A stretch of 64,000 nucleotides of DNA from Bosea sp. ANAM02 (lineage in GTDB: Bacteria > Pseudomonadota > Alphaproteobacteria > Rhizobiales > Beijerinckiaceae). The position numbers and the translations under genes were made by a program. Below are positions 16,671-26,399 of the stretch, in pieces. The stretch lies in contig NZ_AP022848.1 of NCBI RefSeq assembly GCF_011764485.1, positions 834,001 to 898,000 on the forward strand. Direction: 5' to 3'. The notes beneath the pieces were generated by a model. It searched no databases. It was not told the DNA's origin and saw only the letters and a list, made by a program, of their open reading frames with translations. Within the stretch, counting starts at the first letter, position 1. Each line of letters begins with the position of its first letter.

Positions 16671-17816
16671 TCAGGATCGGCGCGACAGGACGGCGACGAC
16701 GATCACGACGGTTGCCATCATGCAACTGACCACGATCAGCGATGTCGAGATGGAAACCGCCGTCATCACCGCGCTCACCACGATCACGCCGACCGCGTTC
16801 GCCGTCCGCAGCAAGGCGAAGACCTCCGCACGCCTTTTCGGCGGCGCGAGCGTGTCGAGGACGAGCGAATAATAGGTGCCCAGCGGCGCGAGGACCGCGC
16901 CGATCAGGAGGGCGCCGAGAACGGTCACCAGCATCGACACCTGAAGCGCCGCCAGGATCGCCCCGGACGTCATGACCGCCAACTGGATCAGGACGGTCCG
17001 GCGGCTCGCCATGCGGTTCCGGATGCTGACCCAGATGCCGCCCGCGACCGAAGCCACGCAAAGCGGGACGGTGAACAGGATCGCCAGCGTCGGCGCGTAG
17101 CCGAAATGCAGGGCCAGCGCGACGGCGCCGATCTCCAGCGCGGCCACCGTCGCTCCGCCTGCCGCCGCGCACATGAGCCAGAGCAGGATCGACGGGCTGA
17201 TGATCGACGCGTCCGGGGCATGGACGTCGTCGGGAGCGGCTCCGGGTCGTATGTTCGGAAGCAGGAGCGCGGGGACCGCACCGAGGATCGCGATGGCCAG
17301 GATAGCGACGACGGGCGAGATGGTGCCCAGACCGGAAGCCGCCACCGGTGCCAGAACGAAGGTGGTCTCGTTCAGCGTCGATGCGATGCCGAGCGCGCGC
17401 GGAAGCTTCGACGCCGGCGCAAGCTCGTTGAGGATCGTCCGCAGATATCCGGCCGCCGCGCCGTTCACCAACCCTGCCAGTGCCGACGTCGCGACAAGCC
17501 AGATGATGGGCGTTTCATGATGTGCGAGCAGGGCGAGGGCTCCGAGCGCGATCGTCCTGAACACCACCAGAAACCGCAGGAAGGTCGTGGGCGGGAAGCC
17601 TCGGCCCGAGCGCGTGATCGGGATGGCGCCGATCACCTGGGCGAGCGTCATCGACAGGATCATGGCCGCGCCCGCGCTGGTGTCGCCGGTCAGCGCCAGG
17701 GCGACCAGCGCGAAGGCGACCGGTCCTGCGGCCTGTGGAACCGTCATCGTCGCCGAGGAGATGAACCACCGAACGAGCGGCGCTGCGGTAATCGTGCTGG
17801 TCGAGGGTGTCGTCAT
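16671..17816 (-). CDS. MFS transporter
   Basis: The 381-residue protein is strongly hydrophobic with about 12 predicted membrane spans and the layout of a major facilitator superfamily exporter. TRSGRGFPPTTFLRF near 65-79 corresponds to the loop 2-3 region but lacks the classical GxLxDRxGRR motif. The substrate cannot be named. The start at 17816 (MTTPSTSTITAAPLVRWF) follows a GC-rich hairpin whose last base is three bases upstream; an in-frame ATG at 17858 would place the hairpin inside the coding sequence. No regulator is adjacent. Confidence 0.75.
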   Translation of the reverse strand: MTTPSTSTITAAPLVRWFISSATMTVPQAAGPVAFALVALALTGDTSAGAAMILSMTLAQVIGAIPITRSGRGFPPTTFLRFLVVFRTIALGALALLAHHETPIIWLVATSALAGLVNGAAAGYLRTILNELAPASKLPRALGIASTLNETTFVLAPVAASGLGTISPVVAILAIAILGAVPALLLPNIRPGAAPDDVHAPDASIISPSILLWLMCAAAGGATVAALEIGAVALALHFGYAPTLAILFTVPLCVASVAGGIWVSIRNRMASRRTVLIQLAVMTSGAILAALQVSMLVTVLGALLIGAVLAPLGTYYSLVLDTLAPPKRRAEVFALLRTANAVGVIVVSAVMTAVSISTSLIVVSCMMATVVIVVAVLSRRS

Positions 17817-18054
17817 CAGCCGGCCCAAAAGGAAAAGGGCCGGGCCGTTCCCGGACATTCTGTATCCCGTGGCGGGATCGAGGACGTTACCTCGTGAGCT
17901 GCGCTTTAGCGTTCGCATGCGCGACTGGCAAGCTTGGCGCCGAAAGCGATGGCAGCGGCCTGCTGGCCATTCCTGTCGCCGAACAAGCGCAGCCGTCGCG
18001 CAACTCTCCTGAAATCAGTGGTCAGCGACGCGGTCGATGTTTTAAGCACGGAGC

Positions 18055-18642
18055 ATGGAGACCGTTTCGCCGCACGAACTCTTCACCCATATCCGCATCG
18101 TGCTGGGCATGGTCGTCGGCCTCGGCATCACGCGGATGCTGGCCGGCCTCGCCGGCTTCATCCAGCATCCCGGCCGCCACCGCGTCTCGCTGCTGCACAT
18201 GCTCTGGGTCGGCTCGATCCTGCTGGAGCTCGTGCTGTTCTGGTGGTGGGAGTTCGGGCTGTCGCGCATTCCGGCCTGGAGCTTCGGCGTCTACCTCTTC
18301 CTGATCGGCTATGCCGTCGTGCTCTACCTGCTCTCGGCGCTGCTGTTCCCGGACAATATCGCGGAATATGCCGGCTACGAGGATTTCTTCATCCGGCGCC
18401 GGCGCTGGTTCTTCGGCCTGCTGGCGGCGGCCTTCGTGCTCGACATGGTCGATACCCTGATCAAGGGCAGCGAGCATTGGACGCAGCTCAGCGGCGACTA
18501 TCTCGTGCAGGTGCCGATCGGGCTGGCGCTCTGCCTGATCGCCTATGTTTCGGCGCGACGTTGGGTGCATATCGGGCTTGCTAGCGTGCACGTCCTCTAC
18601 CAGTGCTACTGGATCGGCCGCGTCGTCTACACGATGGGCTGA
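18055..18642 (+). CDS. Integral membrane protein of unknown function
   Basis: The 195-residue product has five or six hydrophobic segments (about 14-36, 47-66, 77-97, 117-133, 150-168, 173-192). A basic RRRRW element follows the third. No enzyme or transporter motif is recognised. It is flanked by oppositely oriented genes (MFS transporter and rppH), so it is probably monocistronic. Confidence 0.7.
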   Translation: METVSPHELFTHIRIVLGMVVGLGITRMLAGLAGFIQHPGRHRVSLLHMLWVGSILLELVLFWWWEFGLSRIPAWSFGVYLFLIGYAVVLYLLSALLFPDNIAEYAGYEDFFIRRRRWFFGLLAAAFVLDMVDTLIKGSEHWTQLSGDYLVQVPIGLALCLIAYVSARRWVHIGLASVHVLYQCYWIGRVVYTMG

Positions 18643-18659
18643 AGCGGGCTCAGTCGGGC

Positions 18660-19184
18660 TCAGTCCGTCTCGCCGGGCTCGCGCGCGAAGGGCGCGAAAT
18701 GCCTGACGACCTGCCGGTAGACGTCCTGCTTGAAGGGGATGATCAGGTCCGGCGTCTCGTCGAGACGCGCCCAGCGCCAGGCGTCGAATTCGGCCTTGTG
18801 GCCGCCGGACGGGGTCAGGATGTCGATCTCGTCCTCCGCGCCGACGAAGCGGAAGGCGAACCATTTCTGGGCCTGGCCACGCCAGCGGCCCTTCCAGGCT
18901 TCCTTGCCGATATCGACGGGCAGGTCATAGGAGAGCCAGCCCGGTGCCTCGCCCAGAAGCACGACCGAGGTGACGTTGGTTTCCTCGGCGAGCTCGCGGC
19001 GGGCGGCTTCCAGCGGCGTCTCGCCCTCGTCGATGCCGCCCTGTGGCATCTGCCAGGCATGGCCGGGCGCAACATGCTCGCGCTTGGTCTTGTCGGCGCG
19101 CCGGCCGACGAAGACGAGACCCGCCCTGTTGAACAGGACGAGGCCGACGCAGGGGCGATAACCTTCGGGCGGCCTGTCGGTCAT
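18660..19184 (-). CDS. rppH: RNA pyrophosphohydrolase (Nudix)
   Basis: The 174-residue cytosolic enzyme removes pyrophosphate from 5'-triphosphorylated RNA or dinucleoside polyphosphates, starting mRNA decay. It has the N-terminal [11 protein letters not shown] and RR segments of the RppH/IalA group and a complete Nudix box: [20 protein letters not shown] at about 49-68, followed by TNV. The following WLSYDLP and KWFAFRF segments are also typical. Its start overlaps the stop of the deacetylase gene by four bases, placing it at the end of the ctpA-containing operon. Confidence 0.92.
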   Translation of the reverse strand: MTDRPPEGYRPCVGLVLFNRAGLVFVGRRADKTKREHVAPGHAWQMPQGGIDEGETPLEAARRELAEETNVTSVVLLGEAPGWLSYDLPVDIGKEAWKGRWRGQAQKWFAFRFVGAEDEIDILTPSGGHKAEFDAWRWARLDETPDLIIPFKQDVYRQVVRHFAPFAREPGETD

Positions 19185-20308
19185 CGCTGCGATCCGGTGG
19201 ATCTGATCGATCCTGCGCCGATCGAGCCGGTACTCTTGGGCGAGCGGAAGCCGCGGGCGGCGCTCACCGGGACGATCATGATCTTCTTGGCTTCCAGCGA
19301 TTGCGCCCAGCGGTTGATGCGCTCGATCGAAACGGGCAGGGCGCTGGCGGCCGCGACCACGATACCCTGTTCACGGGCGATGGTCTCCAGCGCGGCCAGC
19401 TCCTTGTCGATCGCGTCGGCGCGGGTGACGCCGTCGATGACGCGGTCGATCTTCAGCGCCGGGATGCGGGCGCGGTCGGCGGAGCCGGCCAGCAGGCTGC
19501 GCGCGGAGGAGCCGTCGTCGACGACCATCAGGCCGCGGCCGGCAAGCTCGCGCAGAACGGGTGAAAGCGCACTCTCGTCCGAGGTGAAGCGGCCACCGAG
19601 AAAGTTGACGATGCCGACATAGCCGGTGAAGCGGCCGAGCGCCCAGTGCAGCTTGTCGATATTGTCCGGAGCCTTCGGGCCGGTCAGCAGCGTATGCGGG
19701 CCCGGATCATTGTCGGGATAGTCGAAGGGCTCCATTGGCAGTTGCAGGAAGACCTCGTGGCCTTCGCCACGGGCACGCTGAACGGTGCGTTCGAGCTCGG
19801 TGCCATAGGGAGCGAAGGCGAGCGAGACCGGCGGGGGCAGTTTCGCGATCGCATCGGCCGTGCCGCTCTGGCTGATGCCGAGGCCGCCGACGAGCAGCGC
19901 GACGCGGCCGGCCGGTTTCGCCATGGGCTCCGGGCCAAGCGGGCGGGCATAAACCTTGGCCGGGGTTGCGCCGTCGGGACCGGATTTCGGCAACAGGCCG
20001 TAGCGCGAGCGCTCGACCAGCCGGTTGTCCGGGGCGGTCGCGAGCGTGATCGTGCGGGCGGTATCGGGAATGGTGATGACGATCGCCTCGGGTGCTTCCT
20101 CGCCCGCGCGCACCACGGTTACGCCTGCGCTGTTCTCGAGCTGGGCGGCGCTGGTCGGTCCGCGCGGCGGCGCGGTTGCCGGATCAGGCGTGGCGGCAGC
20201 GGAGGCGGCGGGCGCGGCGCGCTTCTCGATGGCTGCGACGGCCATGGGCTCGCCGCCATCGGGATCGCGACGCAGTGCGACCGTGAGCACAAGAGCGAGG
20301 ATCGCCAA
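19181..20308 (-). CDS. Divergent polysaccharide deacetylase family protein
   Basis: The protein belongs to the divergent polysaccharide deacetylase group commonly found beside ctpA in alphaproteobacteria. Core features are [12 protein letters not shown] (about 135-146), the LPMEPFDYP segment (about 191-199), [16 protein letters not shown] (about 227-242) and MVVDDGSS. The substrate is unproven; the envelope is the likely site of action. The TTG start at 20308 cuts into a hydrophobic anchor whose sequence ([18 protein letters not shown]) continues upstream in frame. The frame is open to about 20456 with no ATG, GTG or TTG there, so the true start may be a CTG at 20407 or another rare codon. 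Confidence 0.78.
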   Translation of the reverse strand: MAILALVLTVALRRDPDGGEPMAVAAIEKRAAPAASAAATPDPATAPPRGPTSAAQLENSAGVTVVRAGEEAPEAIVITIPDTARTITLATAPDNRLVERSRYGLLPKSGPDGATPAKVYARPLGPEPMAKPAGRVALLVGGLGISQSGTADAIAKLPPPVSLAFAPYGTELERTVQRARGEGHEVFLQLPMEPFDYPDNDPGPHTLLTGPKAPDNIDKLHWALGRFTGYVGIVNFLGGRFTSDESALSPVLRELAGRGLMVVDDGSSARSLLAGSADRARIPALKIDRVIDGVTRADAIDKELAALETIAREQGIVVAAASALPVSIERINRWAQSLEAKKIMIVPVSAARGFRSPKSTGSIGAGSIRSTGSQR

Positions 20309-20515
20309 GCCGACGCCGCCGGCCGCGGCCGTCGCAAGCCAACGACCCCAGGGCCGGCCAGAGGCCGCGGGGCGATCCTGGCCGAGCGGTCGATTGAGCT
20401 CCGTCAGCGGCTTATCGGCCGGGAGAGGCCGTCCTCGAGGTTGCGACGCGGGCCCGAATCAGCAGCCCGCGCGCTAGTCTTGGCGCCTAAGGAGCCCGGC
20501 GTCGAGCCCGCAGCC

Positions 20516-21871
20516 TCAGTTCGGCTGCTTGGGCGCCTCGGGGGTGGCGGGCGCAGCCGGCTTCTCCGTGGAGGCCGCAGCACCCGTCTTGACGCCGCGG
20601 AGCTGATTCAGCGCCGCGATGAGCTGGGTGTCCTTGGCCGCATCGGCGGGGACATAGGAGCTGGAACCGGACTGCTCCTCGCCCTCGCCGGCCTTGAGAT
20701 GGCCCTTGAGCGCGGCTTCGCCCTTGTTCTCGACGAGCTTGTCCTTGATCTCCTTCGGAATGTCCTGCTGGACCTCGATATCCGGGGTGATGCCCTTGGC
20801 CTGGATCGAGTTACCCGAGGGGGTGTAGTAGCGCGCCGTGGTGAGGCGCAGGCCGCCATTCGAACCGAGCGGGATCACGGTCTGCACCGAACCCTTGCCG
20901 AAGGAGCGCGTGCCCATCACGGTGGCGCGCTTGTGGTCCTGCAGGGCGCCGGCGACGATCTCGGCGGCCGAGGCCGAGGAGCCGTTGATCAGCACGACGA
21001 CCGGCTTGCCCTTGGTCAGGTCGCCCGACTTGGCGTTGAAGACCTGGGTTTCCTCGGCATTGCGGCCGCGCGTCGAGACGATCTTGCCGCGGTCGAGGAA
21101 GGCGTCCGAAACCAGCACGGACTGGTCGAGGCGGCCGCCGCGGTTGTTGCGGAGGTCGATGATGTAGCCCTTGATCTTGTCGGCGCCGATCTCGCTCGTC
21201 GTCTTCTCGATCGCCTTGCGCAGGCCGTCATAGGTCTGCTCGGAGAAGGTGCCGATGCGGATATAGCCGACATCGTTCTCGACCCGCTCCTCGACGGCCG
21301 GGACGACGATGGTCGAGCGGGTCAGGGTGAATTCGAGCGGCTCGGTCTTGCCGGGACGGTCGATCTTGAGCGTGACCTGGGTGTTGATCAGCCCGCGCAT
21401 CTTCTCGACGGCCTGGGTCAGGGACAGTCCCTTCACCTCGGCGCCGTCGATCTGGCGGATGATGTCGTTGGCGAGGATGCCGGCCTTGGAGGCGGGCGTG
21501 TCCCTGATCGGCTTGGCGACCTTGAGGACGCCGTCCTCCATCGTCACCTCGATGCCGAGCCCGCCGAACTGGCCGCGCATGTCGGTGTCCATGTCGCGGA
21601 AGGACTTGGCATCGAGATAGGAGGAATGCGGATCGAGCGAGGAGACCATGCCGTTGATGGCGGCCTCGATCAGCTTCTGCTCGTCGGGCTTGTCGACATA
21701 ATCGGTGCGGATCTTCTCGAAGATGTCACCGAACAGGTTCAGGCTGCGATAGACCTCGGCCGAGGCCGCCACCGCGCTGGTCGAGGAGAGCAGCCTGGTC
21801 TGGGTGGCCAGTCCGGTCAGGCCCGCGCCCATGATGGCGCCGGCGAGAACGAGGGAAACCTTGCGCATCAT
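20516..21871 (-). CDS. ctpA: C-terminal processing peptidase, S41 family
   Basis: The 451-residue periplasmic serine protease cleaves C-termini of envelope proteins, often murein hydrolases or their regulators. The N-terminal signal or anchor is VSLVLAGAIMGAGLTGLA. A PDZ domain lies at about 95-180 (GGLGIEVTMEDG, DTPASKAGI, NDIIRQIDG). The peptidase core has the catalytic serine in NGSSASAAEIVAG (about 299-301) and Lys326 in FGKGSVQ. The C-terminal tail is Ala/Pro-rich. The start ATGATG overlaps the TGA of the EnvC-like gene, so the LytM-family factor and the protease are co-translated, consistent with a shared role in cell-wall remodelling. Confidence 0.92.
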   Translation of the reverse strand: MMRKVSLVLAGAIMGAGLTGLATQTRLLSSTSAVAASAEVYRSLNLFGDIFEKIRTDYVDKPDEQKLIEAAINGMVSSLDPHSSYLDAKSFRDMDTDMRGQFGGLGIEVTMEDGVLKVAKPIRDTPASKAGILANDIIRQIDGAEVKGLSLTQAVEKMRGLINTQVTLKIDRPGKTEPLEFTLTRSTIVVPAVEERVENDVGYIRIGTFSEQTYDGLRKAIEKTTSEIGADKIKGYIIDLRNNRGGRLDQSVLVSDAFLDRGKIVSTRGRNAEETQVFNAKSGDLTKGKPVVVLINGSSASAAEIVAGALQDHKRATVMGTRSFGKGSVQTVIPLGSNGGLRLTTARYYTPSGNSIQAKGITPDIEVQQDIPKEIKDKLVENKGEAALKGHLKAGEGEEQSGSSSYVPADAAKDTQLIAALNQLRGVKTGAAASTEKPAAPATPEAPKQPN

Positions 21872-23214
21872 CCGCGAACCTTTTCGCCTTGCGATTTCGT
21901 CCACCACGGCGTCGGATCGATCGAGACGCCGTCTTTCCTGAATTCGATATACAGAACCGGCTGCCCGGTTCCCACCCCTACGGTCGTCGCGGCAGCTTCC
22001 GATGTTTCGCCCATCGTCGCAACCGGTTCCCCCGCCAGCACGAACTGATTGAGCGCGACATCGATCCGCTGCATGCCGGCCAGCAGGATGTAGTATCCCC
22101 CGCCGGCGTTCAGGATCAAGAGTTGCCCGAACGAACGGAACGGTCCCGCATAGACAACCCAAGCGTCAGAAGGTGCCGAAACTAGGGCGTTCGCGCGGGT
22201 TTCCAAGGATATCCCGCGAATCGTGCCGCCGGCGCCGTCCGGATCGCCGAAACCACGCAATCGTGATCCCGTGACGGGCAGCGACAGCAGGCCCCTGGCC
22301 TCGGCGAAGGCGAGCTTGGGGGCAAGCCGCGCCGGATCCTTGAAGGCCAGTGCCGTCATGCGCTCGCGCTGCTCGCGGGTCTCCTGCTCGATCGCCTGGC
22401 GGGCGGCATCGGCTGCCTTGTTGGTGACCGAGATCTCCTTCTCGATCCTCTCGACGAAGTCCCGTATCGAGCGAGCCTGGCCGGCGAGCTCCTTGCCGAG
22501 CGCAGCCTGCTGTTCGACATCCCGGGCGGCGCTGGCCTCGCGCTCGCGCCGTCCCTCTATCAGGGAGGCCAGACGCTGGCGCTCGCCCGCGATCTGCTCC
22601 ATCTCTCCGCCGATCTTCTCCTTTTCGGTCGCGATGCCCTGGCGCAGGCGGACGAGCTCTGCGAGATCGGTGCCGAGAATCTCGACCTCCTGCCTCAAAT
22701 CCGGCACGACGGCGCCGAGCAGCATCGAGGCGCGCACCGCTTCCAGGATATCCTCCGGGCGGACCAGCACGGCGGGCGGCGGGCGCCGGCCGATGCGCTG
22801 CAGTGCCGCCAGCACCTCGGCGATCAGGTTGCGCCGGCCGTCGAGCGAGCGGCGAATCGCGGCCTCGCTGGATTGCAGCAGGGACAGCCGGTTCTCCAGC
22901 GCGCCCAGGCGCTCCTCGGCGGCCTGGGTTCGCGCGGTGGTATCGAGCAGGGCCTTGTTGAGGGCGGCGCGATCGGCTCGGATTCCAGCAATTTCCTTTT
23001 CCAGCGCGGCGCGGGCTTCGGTGTTTCCGGCCAGGCGCTGCTCGATCGCCTTGAGTTCGCTTTCGCGCGCCTGCTTCTCGACGAGCTTCTGCATCGCCTC
23101 GCGCTGGAGCGCTTCCGGGTCGGGCTGAGCCGTCTGGGCAATCACGCCGGACGACGTCGCCAGCAGTGCGGCCAGGCACAGGCCGCGCAGTCCGGGGCGA
23201 ATCAGCGAGCTCAT
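21868..23214 (-). CDS. envC: EnvC-like murein hydrolase activator (degenerate LytM/M23)
   Basis: The 448-residue exported protein has a signal peptide (about 1-26), a long coiled coil (about 35-290) and a C-terminal M23/LytM-fold domain (about 330-440). The zinc-binding His and Asp residues of active M23 peptidases are missing: the expected HxxxD position reads GISLETRAN and the HxH position reads YYILLAG. That matches EnvC-type activators, which lack hydrolysis and stimulate amidases at the septum. The stop overlaps ctpA and the start overlaps rlmH by four bases, so the genes form one operon. Confidence 0.88.
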   Translation of the reverse strand: MSSLIRPGLRGLCLAALLATSSGVIAQTAQPDPEALQREAMQKLVEKQARESELKAIEQRLAGNTEARAALEKEIAGIRADRAALNKALLDTTARTQAAEERLGALENRLSLLQSSEAAIRRSLDGRRNLIAEVLAALQRIGRRPPPAVLVRPEDILEAVRASMLLGAVVPDLRQEVEILGTDLAELVRLRQGIATEKEKIGGEMEQIAGERQRLASLIEGRREREASAARDVEQQAALGKELAGQARSIRDFVERIEKEISVTNKAADAARQAIEQETREQRERMTALAFKDPARLAPKLAFAEARGLLSLPVTGSRLRGFGDPDGAGGTIRGISLETRANALVSAPSDAWVVYAGPFRSFGQLLILNAGGGYYILLAGMQRIDVALNQFVLAGEPVATMGETSEAAATTVGVGTGQPVLYIEFRKDGVSIDPTPWWTKSQGEKVRG

Positions 23215-23690
23215 ACGCGATGATAAGGGTGGCCGGAGATGATCGTCATCGCGCGATAGAGCTGTTCGAGCACGAGCGCCCGCACGATCTGGTGCGGGAT
23301 GGTCAGGGCACCGAAGGCGAGCGTGATATCGGCCCTGTCGCGAATCTCTTCGCTCAGACCGTCGGCGCCGCCGATAATCAGGCTGGCATGGCCGGTGCCG
23401 GAATCGCGGGCCGTGGCGAGACGGGTGGCGAAGGCCTCGCTGCCGAGCTGGCGGCCGCGCTCGTCCAGCGCGATCAGCAAGCCCGGCTGGGCCTTCGCGA
23501 GGATGGCCTGAGCCTCCTCGCGCTTGCGCTCCTCGGGGCGCCGGCCTCGGCCCTCGGCGATCTCGACGATGTCGGGGCCGCCGAGGCCGATGCTGCGTCC
23601 GAGTGCGACGCCGCGCTCACGATAGCGCTCGCAGAGTTCGCGTTCCGGCCCGTCCTTGAGCCGGCCGACGGCGATGACCGCGAGCCGCAT
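23211..23690 (-). CDS. rlmH: 23S rRNA pseudouridine-1915 N3-methyltransferase
   Basis: The 159-residue SPOUT-fold enzyme methylates pseudouridine 1915 of 23S rRNA in the 70S ribosome using S-adenosylmethionine. Diagnostic segments are LIALDERGRQLGSEAFA, SLIIGGADGLSEEI and the C-terminal RALVLEQLYRAMTIISGHPYHR, which closes the knot. Length is standard. It overlaps the EnvC-like gene by four bases and lies 12 bases downstream of rsfS. Confidence 0.95.
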   Translation of the reverse strand: MRLAVIAVGRLKDGPERELCERYRERGVALGRSIGLGGPDIVEIAEGRGRRPEERKREEAQAILAKAQPGLLIALDERGRQLGSEAFATRLATARDSGTGHASLIIGGADGLSEEIRDRADITLAFGALTIPHQIVRALVLEQLYRAMTIISGHPYHRV

Positions 23691-23702
23691 CGGAAACGAG
23701 CG

Positions 23703-24002
23703 TCAGCTATCGAGGCGTTCGTTCGGCCGGTCGGTGCCCCACATCTTCTCGAGATTGTAGAACTGACGCACTTCCGGCCGGAAGACATGGATGATGATGT
23801 CGCCGGTATCGAGCAGCACCCAGTCGCAAGCGGGCATGCCCTCGACCTGCGGCGAAGGCTTTCCGGAATTCTTGATGGCTTCGATCAGGGCTTCGGCGAT
23901 CGCGGCGACATGGCGGTTGACGTTGCCCGACGCGATGATCATCGCATCCGCCAGCGAGGTCTTGCCCACGAGGTCGATCACCGTGATGTCCTCGGCCTTC
24001 AT
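23703..24002 (-). CDS. rsfS: Ribosomal silencing factor RsfS
   Basis: RsfS binds ribosomal protein uL14 on the 50S subunit and blocks subunit joining in starvation. The family core is present: AEDITVIDLVGKTSLADAMIIASG, HVAAIAEALIEAIK, DWVLLDTGDIIIHVF and the C-terminal YNLEKMW. The ATG at 24002 is probably internal: the upstream in-frame sequence SADSIALAQRVLED forms the usual N-terminal helix. The frame is open past 24114 but has no ATG, GTG or TTG before the ribosome-binding-like GAGAGGA, so the start may be CTG at 24114 or another non-standard codon. Confidence 0.88.
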   Translation of the reverse strand: MKAEDITVIDLVGKTSLADAMIIASGNVNRHVAAIAEALIEAIKNSGKPSPQVEGMPACDWVLLDTGDIIIHVFRPEVRQFYNLEKMWGTDRPNERLDS

Positions 24003-24183
24003 GTCCTCGAGGACACGCTGGGCGAGGGCGATGCTGTCGGCAGAGGGATTCTCCGCGACGGCAGCCTGGGGAAGCGGCTTCGGCTCGGCTTCACCAAGGG
24101 TTTGACGGGTCAGTGACGTATCCTCTCGATCCTGATGCGCGTTCGGCGCGATGGGTCCAAAATAAGCCGGAAGGCGCGGGAGT

Positions 24184-24807
24184 TCAATCGCGGCCGGCCT
24201 GTTTGCGCAGCATCGTGGAGGATAATGTCGAGCGCTTGCCGTGCAGGAAGACCCAGGCGGGAGGCTTCATGCGGGGCAGGCTCGCGGCCTGGCTTTCGGG
24301 CAGGCGCCAGCGCGACAGCCAGTTGGCGGCGGGCGAGGCCATCGCGCTATGGGTCGAGCCCGGCCGGTCGATGATCGCGATCGGCATCATTCGGGCGATG
24401 GCGCGCCACTCGGCCCAGCGATGGAAGCCGGCGAGATTGTCCGAGCCCATGATCCAGACGAAATTCACGCCCGGGCAGCGCCGCTTGAGCGCGCGCAACG
24501 TGTCGGCGGTGTAGCGGGTGCGCAGCATCGCCTCGACGCCGGTGACGTCGATGCGGGCATGACTGGCGACGCCTTCGGCCTGACGGAGGCGTTCGGCGAG
24601 CGAAGGCAGCTTCGCGTTGTCCTTGAGCGGATTGCCGGGCGTGACCAGCCACCAGATGCGGTCGAGCTGCAGCCGGCGCAAAGCGGTCAGGCTCGCGAGC
24701 CGGTGGCCGTCATGGGCCGGGTTGAAGCTGCCGCCGAAAAGGCCGACCCGCAGGCCGGGCGCGAAGGGAGGCAGCCGGGACGGCAGGCGCGGAAGTTCGC
24801 TCGTCAT
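24184..24807 (-). CDS. nadD: Nicotinate-nucleotide adenylyltransferase
   Basis: The 207-residue enzyme adenylates nicotinate mononucleotide in NAD biosynthesis. The nucleotidyltransferase signature is LFGGSFNPAHDGH near 23-35, with WWLVTPGNPLK, FVWIMGSDNL and the C-terminal STMLRKQ (usual SSTxIR) present. The start at 24807 (MTSELPRLPS) fits the family; an in-frame ATG at 24843 would extend it by 12 residues towards the repeat element. It precedes rsfS in the conserved proA-nadD-rsfS-rlmH order. Confidence 0.92.
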   Translation of the reverse strand: MTSELPRLPSRLPPFAPGLRVGLFGGSFNPAHDGHRLASLTALRRLQLDRIWWLVTPGNPLKDNAKLPSLAERLRQAEGVASHARIDVTGVEAMLRTRYTADTLRALKRRCPGVNFVWIMGSDNLAGFHRWAEWRAIARMMPIAIIDRPGSTHSAMASPAANWLSRWRLPESQAASLPRMKPPAWVFLHGKRSTLSSTMLRKQAGRD

Positions 24808-24846
24808 CGCGTCGGCCGGTCTAACGGCGTGCTTCGGAACCACAAG

Positions 24847-24983
24847 GTCATTCCGGGGCGGCGCGTCAGCGCCGAGCCCGGAACCCAGAACCGCAGGTCG
24901 CTGAGGGATGCCGTGCCGCTCACGCTAGGTCCGCCATCGGTTCTGGGTTCCGGGCTCAGCCCTGCGGGCTGCCCCGGAATGAC
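24847..24983. repeat. Palindromic intergenic repeat (GTCATTCC-ended)
   Basis: The outer arms GTCATTCCGGGGC / GCCCCGGAATGAC are perfect, and an inner 20-base arm gagcccggaacccagaaccg has a perfect reverse complement near 24939-24958. The same 20-base arm occurs in the repeat at 36491-36640. It lies between proA and nadD. Confidence 0.9.
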
Positions 24984-25034
24984 GCAAGAGGTTCCGTGCA
25001 AAGCTGAAAACCCTACCATCAAGGACTGTCAGCC

Positions 25035-26339
25035 TCAGGGCCGGGTCTGGCCCGCGCCATGGACGCGGTATTTGAAGGAGCAGAGTTGCTCGACGCCGAC
25101 GGGCCCGCGGGCATGCATCCGGCCGGTGGCGATGCCGATCTCGGCGCCGAAGCCGAACTCGCCGCCATCGGCGAACTGGGTCGAGGCGTTGTGGATGACG
25201 ATGGCCGAATCGACCTCGGCGAGGAAGCGGGCAGCGGCGGCCTCGTCGGCGGTGACGATCGCATCGGTGTGATGCGAGCCGTAGCGCTCGATATGGTCGA
25301 TCGCGGCATCGAGGCCGGGCACGGTCCTGACCGCGATGATCCGGTCGAGATATTCGGTCGCCCAGTCCTCTTCGCTGGCGGCGGTGACGCGGGCATCGAC
25401 GGCGCGGGCCGCTTCGTCGCCGCGCACGGCGCAGCCGGCGTCGAGCAGGGCGCCGACCAGCGGAGCGAGATGGCTCGCGGCACAGGCCTCGTCGACCAGC
25501 AGCGTCTCGGCGGCACCGCAGACGCCGGTGCGGCGGAGCTTGGCGTTGAGCAGGATGTCGCGAGCCATGGCGAGATCGGCCCTGGCGTCGACATAGACAT
25601 GGCAGTTGCCGTCGAGATGGGCGAAGACCGGCACGCGCGCCTCGCTCTGGACGCGGGCGACGAGGCTCTTGCCCCCGCGCGGCACGACCACGTCGATATT
25701 GCCGCCGAGCCCCGAGAGGATGTCGCCGACGGCGGCGCGGTCGCGGGTCGGCACGAGCTGGATCGCGTCGCCGGGCAGGCCGGCTGCTTCCAGGCCCTCG
25801 CGCATGGCGGCGGCGATCTCGGTCGAGGAGCGGAAGGAATCGGAGCCGGCGCGCAGGATCGCGGCATTGCCGCTCTTGAGGCAGAGGGCGCCGGCATCGG
25901 CGGTGACATTGGGGCGGCTCTCGAAGATCACGGCGATGACGCCGAGCGGGGTCGCGACACGTTCGAAGCGCAGGCCGTTCGGACGGGTCCATTCCGCCAG
26001 CACGCGGCCCAGCGGATCGGGCAGCTCGGCGACCTCGGCGACGGCGTCGGCAATCGCTGCGAGGCGGGTCTCGTCGAGGGCGAGGCGATCGATGAAGGAG
26101 CCGCTGAGGCCTGCCGCCTTGCCCTCGGTGAGATCCTGCGCATTGGCGGCAAGGATTTTGGCGCTGCGGGCGCGCAACGCGTCCGCCATCGCGAGGAGGG
26201 CGGCATTGCGCTGCTCGGCCGGGCTCAATGCGACCTTGCGTGCGGCGGCGCGGGCGCGGCTGCCGACATCCTGCATGACGGCGCCGATATCGGCGGCCTC
26301 GTTTTTCGCGATGATGCGCAATGCGCTGTCGCCGGTCAT
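25035..26339 (-). CDS. proA: Glutamate-5-semialdehyde dehydrogenase
   Basis: The 434-residue enzyme reduces gamma-glutamyl phosphate to the semialdehyde, the second step of proline synthesis. It belongs to the aldehyde dehydrogenase superfamily: [27 protein letters not shown] is the conserved nucleotide-binding region, VPRGGKSLV lies mid-protein, and the catalytic Cys is in [13 protein letters not shown] (about 272-284). The C-terminus contains [25 protein letters not shown] 26339 is preferred to an upstream TTG at 26348. It lies downstream of proB but is separated from it by a palindromic repeat. Confidence 0.95.
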   Translation of the reverse strand: MTGDSALRIIAKNEAADIGAVMQDVGSRARAAARKVALSPAEQRNAALLAMADALRARSAKILAANAQDLTEGKAAGLSGSFIDRLALDETRLAAIADAVAEVAELPDPLGRVLAEWTRPNGLRFERVATPLGVIAVIFESRPNVTADAGALCLKSGNAAILRAGSDSFRSSTEIAAAMREGLEAAGLPGDAIQLVPTRDRAAVGDILSGLGGNIDVVVPRGGKSLVARVQSEARVPVFAHLDGNCHVYVDARADLAMARDILLNAKLRRTGVCGAAETLLVDEACAASHLAPLVGALLDAGCAVRGDEAARAVDARVTAASEEDWATEYLDRIIAVRTVPGLDAAIDHIERYGSHHTDAIVTADEAAAARFLAEVDSAIVIHNASTQFADGGEFGFGAEIGIATGRMHARGPVGVEQLCSFKYRVHGAGQTRP

Positions 26340-26399
26340 GTCACCCAACCTGAACTCATATCCGTCGATTCAAGCTTATCCGATTGCCGGCAAACGCGT

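Noticed and set aside
16590..17897. Long plus-strand frame opposite the MFS transporter
   Set aside because: The composition is repetitive Arg/Gly/Asp/His with no recognisable domain; the minus-strand MFS protein is clearly the real gene.
22166..23179. Second minus-strand frame overlapping the EnvC-like gene
   Set aside because: It is Arg/Gly/Ala/Pro-rich with no motif; the EnvC-like frame has a signal peptide, coiled coil and LytM fold.
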